Assembly (NCBI GenBank): GCA_022376515.1
Contig: WTXI01000005.1
Coordinates: forward strand, 1,054,001-1,118,000
Reading direction: 5' to 3'
Source of the DNA: Lactifluus volemus
Taxonomy: Eukaryota; Basidiomycota; Agaricomycetes; Russulales; Russulaceae
Length of the DNA: 64,000 bases
Shown here: positions 1 through 10,609 of the stretch, piece after piece
Position numbering within the stretch: position 1 is the stretch's first letter
Layout of the letters: each line of letters opens with the position of its first letter
Notes under the pieces: model-generated
What the model was told of the DNA's origin: nothing
Database searches by the model: none
The model's input: only the letters and a program-made list of their open reading frames with translations
Made by a program: the position numbers and the translations under genes

Positions 1-1182
1 TCCCAAAAGCGATCTCAAGAGTCGCAAGCCCGAGAGACCACACGTCAGATGAAACGGTGTACGTGCTGAGCGCATTCTGGGATTCGCCTTTGATTCGCTC
101 AGGTGCCATATAGCTCTGGCAGCCGATGTTTGTTTTAGCGAGGGACTTTTCGAGCTGACCGGAAACGCCGAAGTCACAGAGCTTGACATCGCCCTTTTTG
201 TTAACAAGAACATTCGTAGGTTTAACGTCTAAAGAAAAGAAAGGATTAATGAAAAGGCATTGTCAGTGGAGAAGCGTGACACGCGCCTCGGTGAATAATC
301 TGCAGTTCGTCCTTGAGGAATTTAAGCCCTTTTACCATATAAGAGACAATGCGACCCAAGACCGGCTCGGGCACCCCAACGCCATATAATTTATCCAGGC
401 TGCCAGCATCCATGAACTCCATGCAATAGTAGACACAAGACTCTATGAAGAACGCGCCGTAAAATTCGACGATAGATGGGTGCACGGCGCGGTGTAGAAT
501 GTCAAGTTCCATGATGATAGCATTAAGCTTAGTGTTGTCAAGCTCCAAACGAATTTCCTGTGGATATGGTTATTATAATTCAAAGTGTGCAAGGTAGAGA
601 CAGGACAGCGCTTACCTTCATCGCCATCGCTACGTTGGTGGGTTTATGGAGAACTCGCTTGACGTACCGTAAGCCCCGCTACCGAGCTCTTCCCCGAGCT
701 GAAGCTGATCCATATTGATAGCGAAGGAAGGGCCATTGGAGAAGTCGACGCCTGAAGAGTGCACTACCGCCTTGCCGCTGAAGTTGAGAGCACCGGACGG
801 ATCACTGTAAAAGGATGAACAAAAAAAAAACAAAGCTCGTTATGGCTAGGGGGACATACACGATCTTTCCAAAATTTGCAAAGGGTGTGCTTGACGCGGC
901 TGCAGAACGGCGAGGAGGCCAGTCGGTATCGGCAGGGACTGCTGCGCCCGGACCGGCGTCCGCATCGCCGCCACCAAGTGGCTGCTCACCTGTGATGTCA
1001 CTGAGTTTGAATACTGGTTTGTTACGGCGAGCAGCCATTCCAGGAGAGAGAACGGGACTAGGGCGGAGCGGGGGGCCACCCGAGGGTGTCCGAAATTGAG
1101 AGGTGGGTGCACCGAGGCTGATGCGCTTGAAAGCGGCAGTGGCAGAGTCGACATCTGGCGATTGTGACGCTCGGTTTGCCAT
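1..1182 (-). CDS. PBS2: MAP kinase kinase of the HOG pathway, Pbs2-like (partial)
   Basis: This is a dual-specificity MAPKK that would phosphorylate the Hog1 p38-type MAPK under osmotic stress. Exons on the minus strand are 1182-860, 804-616, 557-287 and 228 to the window edge. The N-terminus carries the [14 protein letters not shown] docking-like motif. The kinase domain starts at the Gly-rich loop (GSGAYG, near 675), followed by [10 protein letters not shown], a helix C region, [10 protein letters not shown] and DFGVSG. The activation segment [18 protein letters not shown] is the Pbs2/MEK signature. One base is missing at about 665 between GSGAYG and VKRVLHKP. The intron 286-229 fits only with a GC donor (GAG|GCGCGT). 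An upstream in-frame ORF (1389-1183) ends at a stop just before this ATG, so I take 1182 as the start. The C-terminus lies outside the window. Confidence 0.9.
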
Positions 1183-1691
1183 CTAAGAAGAGAACCTCGG
1201 GATGAGATGGGAGTAGTAGACAAGAAGACACATACGGCGGCCATCTTTGCTGTAAACGAGGAGGGATTGGAGTCGCGCCATTGTCATTGCTACCTCTGGT
1301 AGTGATGCGGGAAGAGGCGGGCCGGGTGGATTTCTGGATGGAGTGAGGACAACGGAAGATCTAGTCGAGGCAGACAAAGAATCGGACATTTGACTGGGGA
1401 AGGAAGGAGTGTTGGGGGAGGAAGAGGATGGGAGGATGGGGCTACTCGGGTCTCTTAATAAAAAAAAAGGTGAAATGTATGCGCACTGCCAAGGAGTTCA
1501 TGACTCTTTTTTTTTACGCTACGCAGTTAGTTACCCGACTCGTGATGACCTCCTCTTCCTTATTATCAACCTTTCAACCACTCTCCCTTCCACAATTATT
1601 TTATACCCTCTCCTCTCTCGCAGCTCTCATCATACTCTCACTCGCCTATTCCCGTCTCTCTGGCCTTTTTGGCTCAGATAAAGATAAAAAT
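1183..1691. promoter_or_regulatory. Divergent promoter between PBS2 and the BAG gene
   Basis: About 500 bp separates the two divergently transcribed starts. It is C/T-rich on the plus strand near 1560-1680, as is usual for basidiomycete promoters. A short minus-strand ORF (1389-1183) contains a plausible 5' UTR intron (GTATGT donor near 1234, TTCTTAG acceptor at 1183). I see no canonical TATA box. Confidence 0.4.
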
Positions 1692-2562
1692 ATGTCAATT
1701 ACTGTAAAATGGGGTCGTGAACGGTCGGTGTTCCCCTTCTCCTAACACTGCATTACCTCGCGTTTACCATGCTTCTCCTTCTCATTCACCGCACCTATCT
1801 CATTCCCCTTTCTGCGTCATTACTACCCCCCCTGATCTCCGCACACGCAGCTTCCAGATTCCCCTTCCTTCACTTGATACCACGGTTGCCGTATTCCGCC
1901 AAACTTTATCGGAACATACTCATCTTCCCCCTAATTCTTTCAAACTCATCTATGCTGGTGCCGTCATGAAGGATGACAGTGCTCCTTGTGAGTATTTTCT
2001 GCCAATAACACGTCATCCCTAACCTTTGCTCGCCCACTCCTATCCCTCCCTATTCATATTTCCCCTTTCATCAATTCCCATTCCCGGTTTATGTCCTGAT
2101 TTATGTCCTATATTGCGTCATTCCCCACCATTCCCGTTGCTTAATTTTATCCCCACAGTGTCGGCGTACAAGATGCGGTCGGGTGGTACGCTACTAATTC
2201 TCGACTCGAAACCCGCGACTTCCCCTGGTCCCGTACCCGTGGCGTCAAAGGCCCCAAAGACCGAAGCATCAACTATTCAGACTATTCAGGCAGAACTCGC
2301 CAAGGTGCAAGGTACCCTCGAGCCCAGTGTTGACGCGTTCCTTCGCACCCCCACCGCCGATACCGAGCACACGCGTCTCGGAGAGTTGTTGCTACAAGCA
2401 CTCCTTCGCCTTGATGCATTAGCCATCGACAGCACATGGGTTGATGCACGCCGCGAACGCAAGGGTGCGGTGCGTGCTGTGCAAGGCGTTCTTGATCGCT
2501 TGGACAAGGGTTGGCGAGAAGCCAGGGCTCAAGCAGAGTCTCAGGACGAGATAGAGCCTTGA
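1692..2562 (+). CDS. Ubiquitin-like/BAG-domain Hsp70 nucleotide exchange factor
   Basis: This is a BAG1-type co-chaperone that would bind the Hsp70 ATPase domain and promote ADP release. The model is 190 aa from three exons: 1692-1723, 1851-1987 and 2159-2562. The intron phases join cleanly with no frameshift. The start is MSITVKWGRER, the usual opening of a ubiquitin-like fold. The fold continues through LPPNSFKLIYAGAVMKDD and LSAYKMRSGGTLLIL (about residues 1-75). The BAG domain lies at about residues 105-182 and includes TRLGELLLQALLRLDAL and RKGAVRAVQGVLDRLD. The first donor is the weak GTCGGT. The layout matches fungal Bag101/Bag102-like proteins, but this one lacks an obvious membrane anchor, so it is probably cytosolic or nuclear. 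Confidence 0.88.
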
Positions 2563-4396
2563 CGGTAGCTGTACCGTGATGTTGCTTCGTCGGGACTACA
2601 TTCACCTGAACAACCCTGTTGGATGCATTCATATCGGAGCCTCGGAGCCTCGGCCACGTATGCGTGTATCTCCCGCGCGCCACAGTCCCTTCTATCCTGT
2701 AGAATCTAAGGGGATGAGGTCGGTTGTTCACAGGTCGATTAGGTTTGATCCTTTCGACAAAGCCACTCCCCTTGCAGGCTGATTTAAGTGTTATCGGTGC
2801 ATTGTGCACCAAATGTAGGCCCTGTGACAACCATAGAGATTTTTAAATACACCCAATTTTGATGATTGTAACGAGATATCGGGAACAATAGAGTTCACCA
2901 TAATGACTAGCCCATCTGGCGAGCCCGTGAAGTGAAACTCTTGCCTTATAATCGCGACGCTGATTCTCGATGTTCTACAGAAGACCTTCACATCTACATT
3001 GCTTTATCTGGTGGGCATCCAAATGTGACGTGCATGCCACGGGTCGATATGGACACTTGTCCCTGACCAATCCAGTATCATTTTCTAGGTATGCGTACCG
3101 TCTACGGCTCGTTCTTGGGCCACCAAACTTGGTCGGCTGCGGAAAGATGTGCTGTGTCCCAAAGTGATCGTCTCCCGAGACTACTGTACGAGAGCTATTC
3201 TTCCAGACCATAAGATGAACTATCTACCCTACACCCCGAAAGTGCACATTACATGAGGACGTGGATGACGACTCGGCCTTTCCCTCTGTGGACCTGTGCT
3301 CATATCTATCTCTATGTGCCCCTGGTCTCCGGCTCACCCCTCGCCAGACTTCCTATCGCTCGCCGAACCTCAACCATGTCGTCATGTCGGTCCTGATCAT
3401 TGTTAGGATGGAGGGAACTTGCCCTGATCATCTGTGTCGATGATGACGATGACGATGGCGATGACGATCGTGGCGTGGCAAATTGGCAAGTCTCCAGCGC
3501 CTCTTTCCCTTCTATCTCTAAAAAGAACAAGGTTTTGTCGGCGTCGTGCGTTTTAAGAGAGAAAAAGTATTTTTAAGCCATATATTTGATGCGAGGGCCC
3601 AAGGGGGGGGTCCTTCGATCGAAACACGTGGAGATAGAAACGGGTCAGGGAAGCAGGGCTCGTATCCATAAGGGCGAAGGCGATACGATACCTGCCGCCC
3701 ACTCACTCGCTTTTCCCAAGCTCCGGCAAATCCCCCGCTACTACTTGCAAAACGTGTACTTGTATTCGTCTTCTTCCAGCGTCGCGACGACGTCAGAGTC
3801 ATCACCACCCATCATTGTTAATATCGTCATCCTTCAAGTTGTCCCTAATACTACCCACGCGGTCTCTCGTCCAATGTCAAAAAAAATCCAACTTTTCCCT
3901 GACCCCCTCCTTCCTCTACACCCGTCCAAAGTGAGCCCCCTACCGGGTTAAATGCGTAGACGGCATACGGTAGGTGGAGCGCGCAGCTGTCAGTGCCTGT
4001 TCGTCGTGCACGGCCAAGAAGTTCCTACTCAGGGGTGCAACAACGGCATGACGATACCGCGGTTTCCTCGCCTCCTCGCCCTCCGCCCTTGAAGAACGAA
4101 CACGCCTTAGCTGCATCACAAGGAGTTCTAACGACTTACACCGAAGGTCAGCGGAATGAAGCTGGAAGATCCCAACCATCACTTATAGGTATATCGGTCG
4201 AGTCGTGTTCAACTGGTGCGCGACTTGTGTTCACTCAGAACCCACTTATGTTGCTCCGCAAGGGGTCACGCTGATGACGAATGCCGACAGGGGTGATGGT
4301 GATACATATTGCATAGAAATACACGTGCAGTAAGGGGTACAGGGGGACGAGCAAATACATCACATACAGACGATCACGGACAACGATGCGGCAATG
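2563..4396. other. Intergenic region between two convergent genes
   Basis: 1.8 kb lies between the 3' ends of the BAG gene and GCN5. I find no recognisable protein. A minus-strand acidic reading frame starts at about 3813 and another starts at about 4182, but neither has a convincing splice partner or known domain. A (GAT/GAC)n-type simple repeat occurs near 3440-3470. Part of the interval must be 3' UTR. Confidence 0.4.
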
Positions 4397-6870
4397 TCAA
4401 ACGTCACGCAAACGGGCCAAGCTCTCCTTGAACGCCTTTTCGAGCCTGTTCGCATGTTTACACCACATTGAGTCTTCGATGTTGTAAAAACGACAATTGT
4501 CAAAAATAAGTTGAGCATCGTCTGTAAATTCCTCCAAGCTGGCATATTTTCCACCCTCTAGCTTCTCTCCCATGGTTCTCAGATCTACGCGGCCAAAAAA
4601 AAAATCATTCTCAGCTTTTGGTGAAAGGAGAAGAAATGCGCACCCATCGGTTGTTCGATCACGTCGTAATAATCCGCTGCATCCGAGAGCTTCACGGGTT
4701 CACGGAACGGCCACGAAGACGCGTGGTTCTGCATCTCTGACAGGAGGCGGTTCATAATGCTCAGCTCCGTGTTCTTCGTCGCAGCTTTCCCACCCCTGTT
4801 TTGTCATTAGCACATACACATACACCACGATCCAAAATTAAATTGCACACGTACGATGCCGACATTTCCGGTGTCCACCCGCTTTCACCTGTCACGAAGG
4901 TCAATGAGTGGCTGCAAAAATATCAGGAAATACAATCACGGACGAAGCCCGGGCACGTCTCGGTAATCAACGACCACACCTCCGGCGCCGTCTTGAAATT
5001 GGGGCAAGCCAGGGTACACTTCATGGCTCCTCGACGTTTGGCGTATTTTGGTGAGGACGGCCTCGCGCTGTTGCGCAATAACATCCCGTGTGGCCGTGTA
5101 GTCAACACGGCGCAGCATTGTACACTGCATGATTGTGCCACCTTCATAATCTTTGATATAGCCCGCCCAAGCAGACCGATCAAGCGTTATCTCCTTGGAA
5201 AAACCTTGTTTTTTGAAGTATCCGACAGCAAAGTTGTCGGCATAGGTTAAGAAATGCATCATGTCCGGATACGTGCGCCTGATATGGGCTTTGAAGTGAT
5301 CCATCAAGAGACCGCCATAACCCTGCGATTAACTCTGTCATGAGTACCCAGAATAGTCGGGACGTCTATTTTAGCTGGCGTGGACAGCACCTTCTCCTGA
5401 GATATTGACGCAGTTGCGAAGAATACTATTTCTGCAAAGCCTCTATGTGGAAATGGGCGGTAGCAGATGCCTCCGACGACCTTGTATCCCCGCTTACAAA
5501 TCGCAAGGCATTTCGAGTTGGAATCAAAGACGAGCCTGGCGATATATTCTCGCGGCATGACGGGGAGCTGCTTGCGAAAGAGAGTCTTGAGGTTTGTGAG
5601 GATGACGTGGGATCGAGGTTTACCGTCATTCTCGACGGGTATTATTTGAATCACACCCTTTCGTAATTCAATAGCTGATGGTTTCTCGGGCTTCATGCCT
5701 GGATACTGTAGCTAGTCAGAAGATGTCACAGGCGCCAAGAGCAAGGCAGCCACACCGAGTCGGAAGATGATGCGATCGCCGTGTCGACGGTAACGCCGGT
5801 GGCGAGGCGATCTAGTTGTCCTTCGTCCATCTGTTCTTCCACTTTAACAGCTACTTCGGATGTGCTCGGGAGAAAGATTTCTCCATTCATCTCGGCCAAC
5901 ATATCACCCGATGGAGGTGGGATAGACATGGGTGCTGTGTGGGCCGTGGACATCGCACTCGTGCCCTTGCCCGCATGGCGAGAGGGATGCGACTTTGCCC
6001 CGTTCTCGGAGCGCAACGCTGAAGAGAGGTTCATACGTGCAGTGAAAGCAAGGGGTGGCTCTTCGTCCTCGTCGTCCTCTTCCGATAATCGAGGTCGTTT
6101 GATCAACGGCTGTGAATCCTCGTCGGTAGAAGAGGAGCGAGAGAGAGGCCTTTGTCTCGGAGATGACGGAGCTTTATACATGTTGAGAGGCAAAAAGAAA
6201 TATTGATCAGAATGGAAAACTGCCTCGTGGTAAACGCGAATGGAACTTACCGGGTGACGCCGCAGGTTCGGTGAGCGGACTGGCAAGCGATATGGCGAGG
6301 CGCATTCCGTCACCGTCACGGAGGGCGCTAAGCTCCGCATCTGAATAAGTAAAGTCGAGCAGCTTGCCTAATACCTAAACACCGGCAAGTGGATGGGTAT
6401 CTATCATAAACGGGGGGAGACGATGGTTAAAACTCCGCACCTAGCAATGAGGTTGATGCGCATTACAAACAACGTTTTCAAGATGATCTAGAATGGCAAG
6501 CGTACCTCGAGATGTTGGTCCATGCGGAGAGCCAGATTAGCTCTGCGTGAGTACTCATCCTTTCCAAGTTCCGCCTCATTTGCACCGTGTTGTTGTGGTC
6601 CGTGACCACAACGACAATGACGAAGATAGGTAATCCCGTTGTCTTCTTCGTCGGAACCATACTGGGCCAGGTCTGTTAGAGAATTCTCTGGAGGGTGATC
6701 ATCGCGGAGGATTTGAATGTCAGAGGGGGGATGAAGGCCAAAACAATCGATACAAAGAGAGCATGGCGTATGTCGGGCGATTTTTAGGGTGACCAAGTCG
6801 TCAGAGAGGTGTTGAATGTGGTAGAAGCTGGATAAAGAGCTCTCATCGTGGTTCCCACTTTGCTTTCTTT
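4397..6870 (-). CDS. GCN5: SAGA histone acetyltransferase Gcn5
   Basis: Gcn5 acetylates histone H3 lysines as the catalytic subunit of SAGA-type complexes. The well-supported C-terminal exons are 6181 to 5756, 5705-5391, 5322-4944, 4888-4855, 4795-4644 and 4584-4397. They give the GNAT domain ([14 protein letters not shown], the catalytic-Glu strand [12 protein letters not shown], the CoA loop EKGYGG, then KKQGFSKEI) and a bromodomain ([30 protein letters not shown]). Upstream exons encode a Cys/His-rich segment ([29 protein letters not shown], then [12 protein letters not shown]) and a Ser-rich linker joined by an intron at about 6252-6223. This resembles N-terminal extensions I recall in basidiomycete Gcn5. 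The joint near 6510-6386 does not keep frame (a missing base or an unseen micro-exon). The 5' end beyond 6870 is unresolved. Confidence 0.9.
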
Positions 6871-6941
6871 CTGTAATTTTGTTTTTTTTAGTTTTATTTC
6901 ATTTTATTACTAATCTAGTTGATTTTAATTTTTGGTTTTCC

Positions 6942-7985
6942 ATGTGGTTTCTTCAAGCAATCACAATATTCCTCTTCATTCCGTTTATATGCGCTACCCA
7001 ATGGATTCAATACCCGACAATGGCGTTGCAACAATGACCCACTATACCTTGCCTGAAAACTATATCGCATCTTGTGGTTGCACTGCGGAAAGTACCCACT
7101 ACCCCACCGCTGCTCTCAACGCAATGGCTTTCGGAAGTAGGACAGGCTATGGTCCCGCATGCGGACGTTGCTTCGAGCTTACGCTTCTTAATTCCTTCCT
7201 TTCCAACCCTCCCTTCTATCCAACAACGAAAAAGAGCGTCGTCATCAAGATCACCGATTTATGTCCCCTCAGTACAACCGGTTGGTGTAACGCAACTACC
7301 AGCGGTCCAAACGCGTGAGTCGCAGCCTCTTCCTCAGAAGTACATCTAGGTTTGATGCTTAACGACACCCAATACGTGGGGAACCTTCAGCGGAGGAAGC
7401 TATCTCAATTTTGACCTTGCTTTTCCCTCTCATCAATACCCAGTAATTTTTTCCCATCCAACGCAACTCTATATGGTTAGTGGATTGATTAATGAACTTG
7501 GAGACCCTTCTAAGCATTGCATAGGTACACTGTAAGTCACGTACCCATCTCGTGCTTCTCTGTGTTGTAGAATGTATGTATGTACAGGACTTTGGTGTCT
7601 GGAATATCAGTTACCAGAGCGTTTCCTGTGCATCCCACTGGTCTGGCTCTAAGGATGCAGCTGCACTCGGAAGTGACCCCAGTTTGGGGAACGACGCTTG
7701 CTGTGCTGCTGATCCAACGGTAAACCACTACCTCCAAGTATACTTTCTGCACTTTCCTGACTCGACTGTAGGGCAGTGCCAACGACACATGCACTTCATA
7801 CTCTGATAAGAATGGTACACCGTGCGTCCGCTTCTTGCGTCTAAGCCTGCCCCGTCGCCTCAATGCTCCTATCTAGCCCTAACACTGCGAACAGCAGCGC
7901 AGCAAGTGCGCGGCTCGGAGTGTCGATTATCTTGACATGGATCGCTGCACTCATCATTCCACTAACGTATACCTCATCATATTAA
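6942..7985 (+). CDS. GPI-anchored GH45-like endoglucanase (endoglucanase V-like)
   Basis: This is a secreted double-psi beta-barrel protein of the GH45/endoglucanase V-like type, expected to cleave beta-1,4-glucan or loosen cell walls. The signal peptide is MWFLQAITIFLFIPFICA (6942 on). The mature part has ATMTHYTLPENYIASCGC, then YGPACGRCFELTLL, VVIKITDLCP and DFGVWNISYQSVSC, so the conserved Cys and Asp residues are present. Supported exon borders are 7314, 7391, 7588-7719, 7772-7821 and 7877-7985. The tail after an Asn/Ser-rich stretch is hydrophobic (LGVSIILTWIAALIIPL), which is typical of a GPI-attachment signal. One base is missing at about 7013 (between signal peptide and domain) and one at about 7440. 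A 7-nt mini-exon near 7525 also fits one base short. The gene is either error-affected or decaying. Confidence 0.75.
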
Positions 7986-8104
7986 TCATCGGTCCAAAAG
8001 CTTACATGTGTCTGCGCTGTGCCATACCAATGTTGAACCTATTGTTAATCTATGCTATCAATTTTTCGAACGAATGGCGGCAACCAAACAGTCTGAATAT
8101 TACG

Positions 8105-9655
8105 TTAGCGCGAAGCCTCGCTATCAAGCTTGTGGTATCGGTTAGTATGTCCGGGAGCGAAGCGGCGCAGCCAACGTAAGCCGCCCAGCAAGACAAAGAT
8201 CGTCATGGCGATGGTAGCAAAATCAAGACGACGATATAGCGCTCTACGTGAACCTTGGGCACTTCGAGTGCAATCTCTGGCGCAGAGGTAGCTGGGGGGG
8301 GACTACCCTCCGAAGGGACCTCCGTTATTGGAATGGTGTGAGCAGTATCGCCGTCAAAGTCCTGAAGGGCGGAAATTTATTCGCATGATGGATTTTACAC
8401 AGATAAGCAGCTGGTTAGAGCTCAGCATGAAGAGGTACCTCATTGCCTTCAGTGTCTACGTCGAGAGGGAGCTAAGGGTCGAGATATAAGCGAGGAGAAG
8501 TCCAAAAGAACTGCACACCTACTTCACCGCAATCAACAATGATAACGTCCAATCAGGGGTAGAGCCCCCGCTTTTCGGGACGTCCTCTGAATCCTAATTG
8601 AGAAACTTCATGAATTGCAGGTAAGGACTAACTGACCAATCTGGTGGACGATATTCATTCCCTCAAGACTTTGCCGAACACAACCTAAAGAAAGTGAGGC
8701 TCGTGGGGGTTACTAGACAAAAGTATAACGTACGTGTTTTCCGTCAAGCCAGGAAGTTATGACCGTGGTAATGAACTAGGGCGGAGGTCACAATTGGTGG
8801 ACTAAGGGTGTGCATTCCGTCGACTTACAAATTGAGAGCCTTGGGATGAGCTTTCTCAGTACCTATCAATGAAAAAAAAAAAGCCAAGTATTACCATTAG
8901 TATCCTTGCCAGCATTCGCCATAGAGAGAAGACCGGCAGCGTATGCTTGAGCTTGCTGTAGCAAATGTCAGAGACGTCAGAATATCTAAATACACTATCA
9001 ACCAGTACGCACAAGTTCTCATCGGGGAAGCGGTCGCCATAAATGGACTAGAAAGAATATGAAAATGCAATGCAGGAATGTAAAGGTACAAGCTAACCTT
9101 CCCCCCAGTGCCATCGTGCCTAGCTAATCAGGGAAATCACTTACGACTATCCCCATTGAATGAGATGGACCAAGAACTTACTGAAATCACCACCTTGGAT
9201 CCTATTACGAATCTTACTTGCAATACAGGTAGAGACAGGTAGTGTGACTTACATGAAGTCCTTGATTACACGGTGGAACTTTGAGCCTTTGTAGCCGAAA
9301 CCAAGCTCCGTGCCATCCTTCCTGATGCCAGTTGACAAAGCGCGGAAGTTCTCTGCAGTTTTGGGCACAGTCTACGGGACCATCCATTAAGTCTCGGCAG
9401 GCACTAAGGTCAGACAACGTACGCCACCGAAAAGGCCCATAACGACTGTGAAATTCGCGAGAGGTCATTGAGCTGGAAGATATCAGGGGGAGTAAAAAAT
9501 TACGCACTACGACCCAAGTCTTTGTCACCATGTTTGATGTCAAAGTATATTTTGCTGGTAATCTTTGGGCCACGGGCTGCCTCGACGGACTGCGCACAGA
9601 ACACGGCTGCAAGTGTCGCAACGACAAAAAAGAGTGTAGCCTTTGCGAAAAACAT
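8105..9655 (-). CDS. ER cyclophilin (peptidyl-prolyl isomerase) with C-terminal membrane anchor
   Basis: This is a cyclophilin B-type prolyl isomerase assisting protein folding in the secretory pathway. The signal peptide is [20 protein letters not shown]. The domain follows in tiny exons: 9655-9508, 9445-9423, 9371-9253, 9201-9182, 9123-9098, 9047-9013, 8955-8895, 8839-8829 (11 nt), 8775-8734, 8684-8637 and further ones. Family motifs are [63 protein letters not shown] and [20 protein letters not shown]. The C-terminal exons encode an acidic/Pro linker, then the hydrophobic span [18 protein letters not shown] and a basic tail ([14 protein letters not shown]) ending at 8105. This predicts a type I membrane protein. 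Single bases are missing at about 8940, 8668, 8550 and 8235. Confidence 0.85.
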
Positions 9656-10609
9656 GGTTGTTGAGTGAAATGATGGTTCTGAGCGCCCAAGCCAAGCTAG
9701 ACGTGGCTCGGAACATACCGAATGACACACCCGTGTCCAGGCACCCGCTGTCAACCAGCCTTTCTTAGCTGAGAAATGTGGCGACAAACAATCATCCTGG
9801 TCGACACCAAATATCGCGGAGGCACATAGCCAACTTGAAGGAGAAACCCTATATTTTCAGGGTCTACATCTGATTGATGCTCGGGCATGGCTTTGTGTGC
9901 TATTTGATATGGCGTCGCTCCCTCTCTCGATGCAGGCAGGAGTAATTGCTTGCAGAGCTATGGAATCAGTCGAACCGGTTCTCTTCAACACGGCCGATCT
10001 AAGCCTTCGCAGGACGATAGAAAGAGAGAGGCATAAACCTTGAAGTTAGAGTCTCACTTGCAGGTCTCAGGGCATGTGTGGAATGAGGATTCGGTTGATC
10101 GTCCTTCAAGTGCATTCCATCTTATCACATCGATCATTCATTTGTTTTATGAATAACTAGACCGTGATTATCTTCTCCTAATGTGGCGACATTCATTGCC
10201 ACCCATTGATGGGTGATGCTGCGTGGTCGGATGGGCCCCCACCGGATGATGACGCGACGACTCTAGGTAATCGTTCCAGGGCTCTGCAACGACCAGCCAC
10301 TTCGCATGCTGTGATACGACTTCTGAAGGCCAGTGGAACTTGATAGCTCGCTTTATGTTATCGTAATCATGAGAAACAATCATTGCCCATGTTCTCGGGT
10401 TTTGACGGCTTGACCATACCAAGACCCACGCATATTGCGGCAGCCACAGTTTGGGTTCACACTGACCGACCGTTTATCACACAAGAGCGAAGGGCCATAG
10501 CATATATAGGCGCAACTCTTGTTTAAAAAGATTGAATAGACACAAACTGTACTAGATATAGATGACTGCTCGAGTTAGTAAGCAACTCAACGCACTGGAA
10601 ATGTCCAAT
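9656..10609. other. Intergenic region, cyclophilin promoter side
   Basis: 950 bp lies upstream of the cyclophilin start and downstream of the RBR ligase gene. A minus-strand reading frame of 84 codons (10422-10168) has no recognisable domain, and I do not call it a gene. No repeat or RNA gene is evident. Confidence 0.35.

Noticed and set aside
1183..1389. N-terminal extension of PBS2 from 1389
   Set aside because: The only good intron (GTATGT...TTCTTAG) would shift the frame away from the conserved docking motif, so it is more likely 5' UTR.
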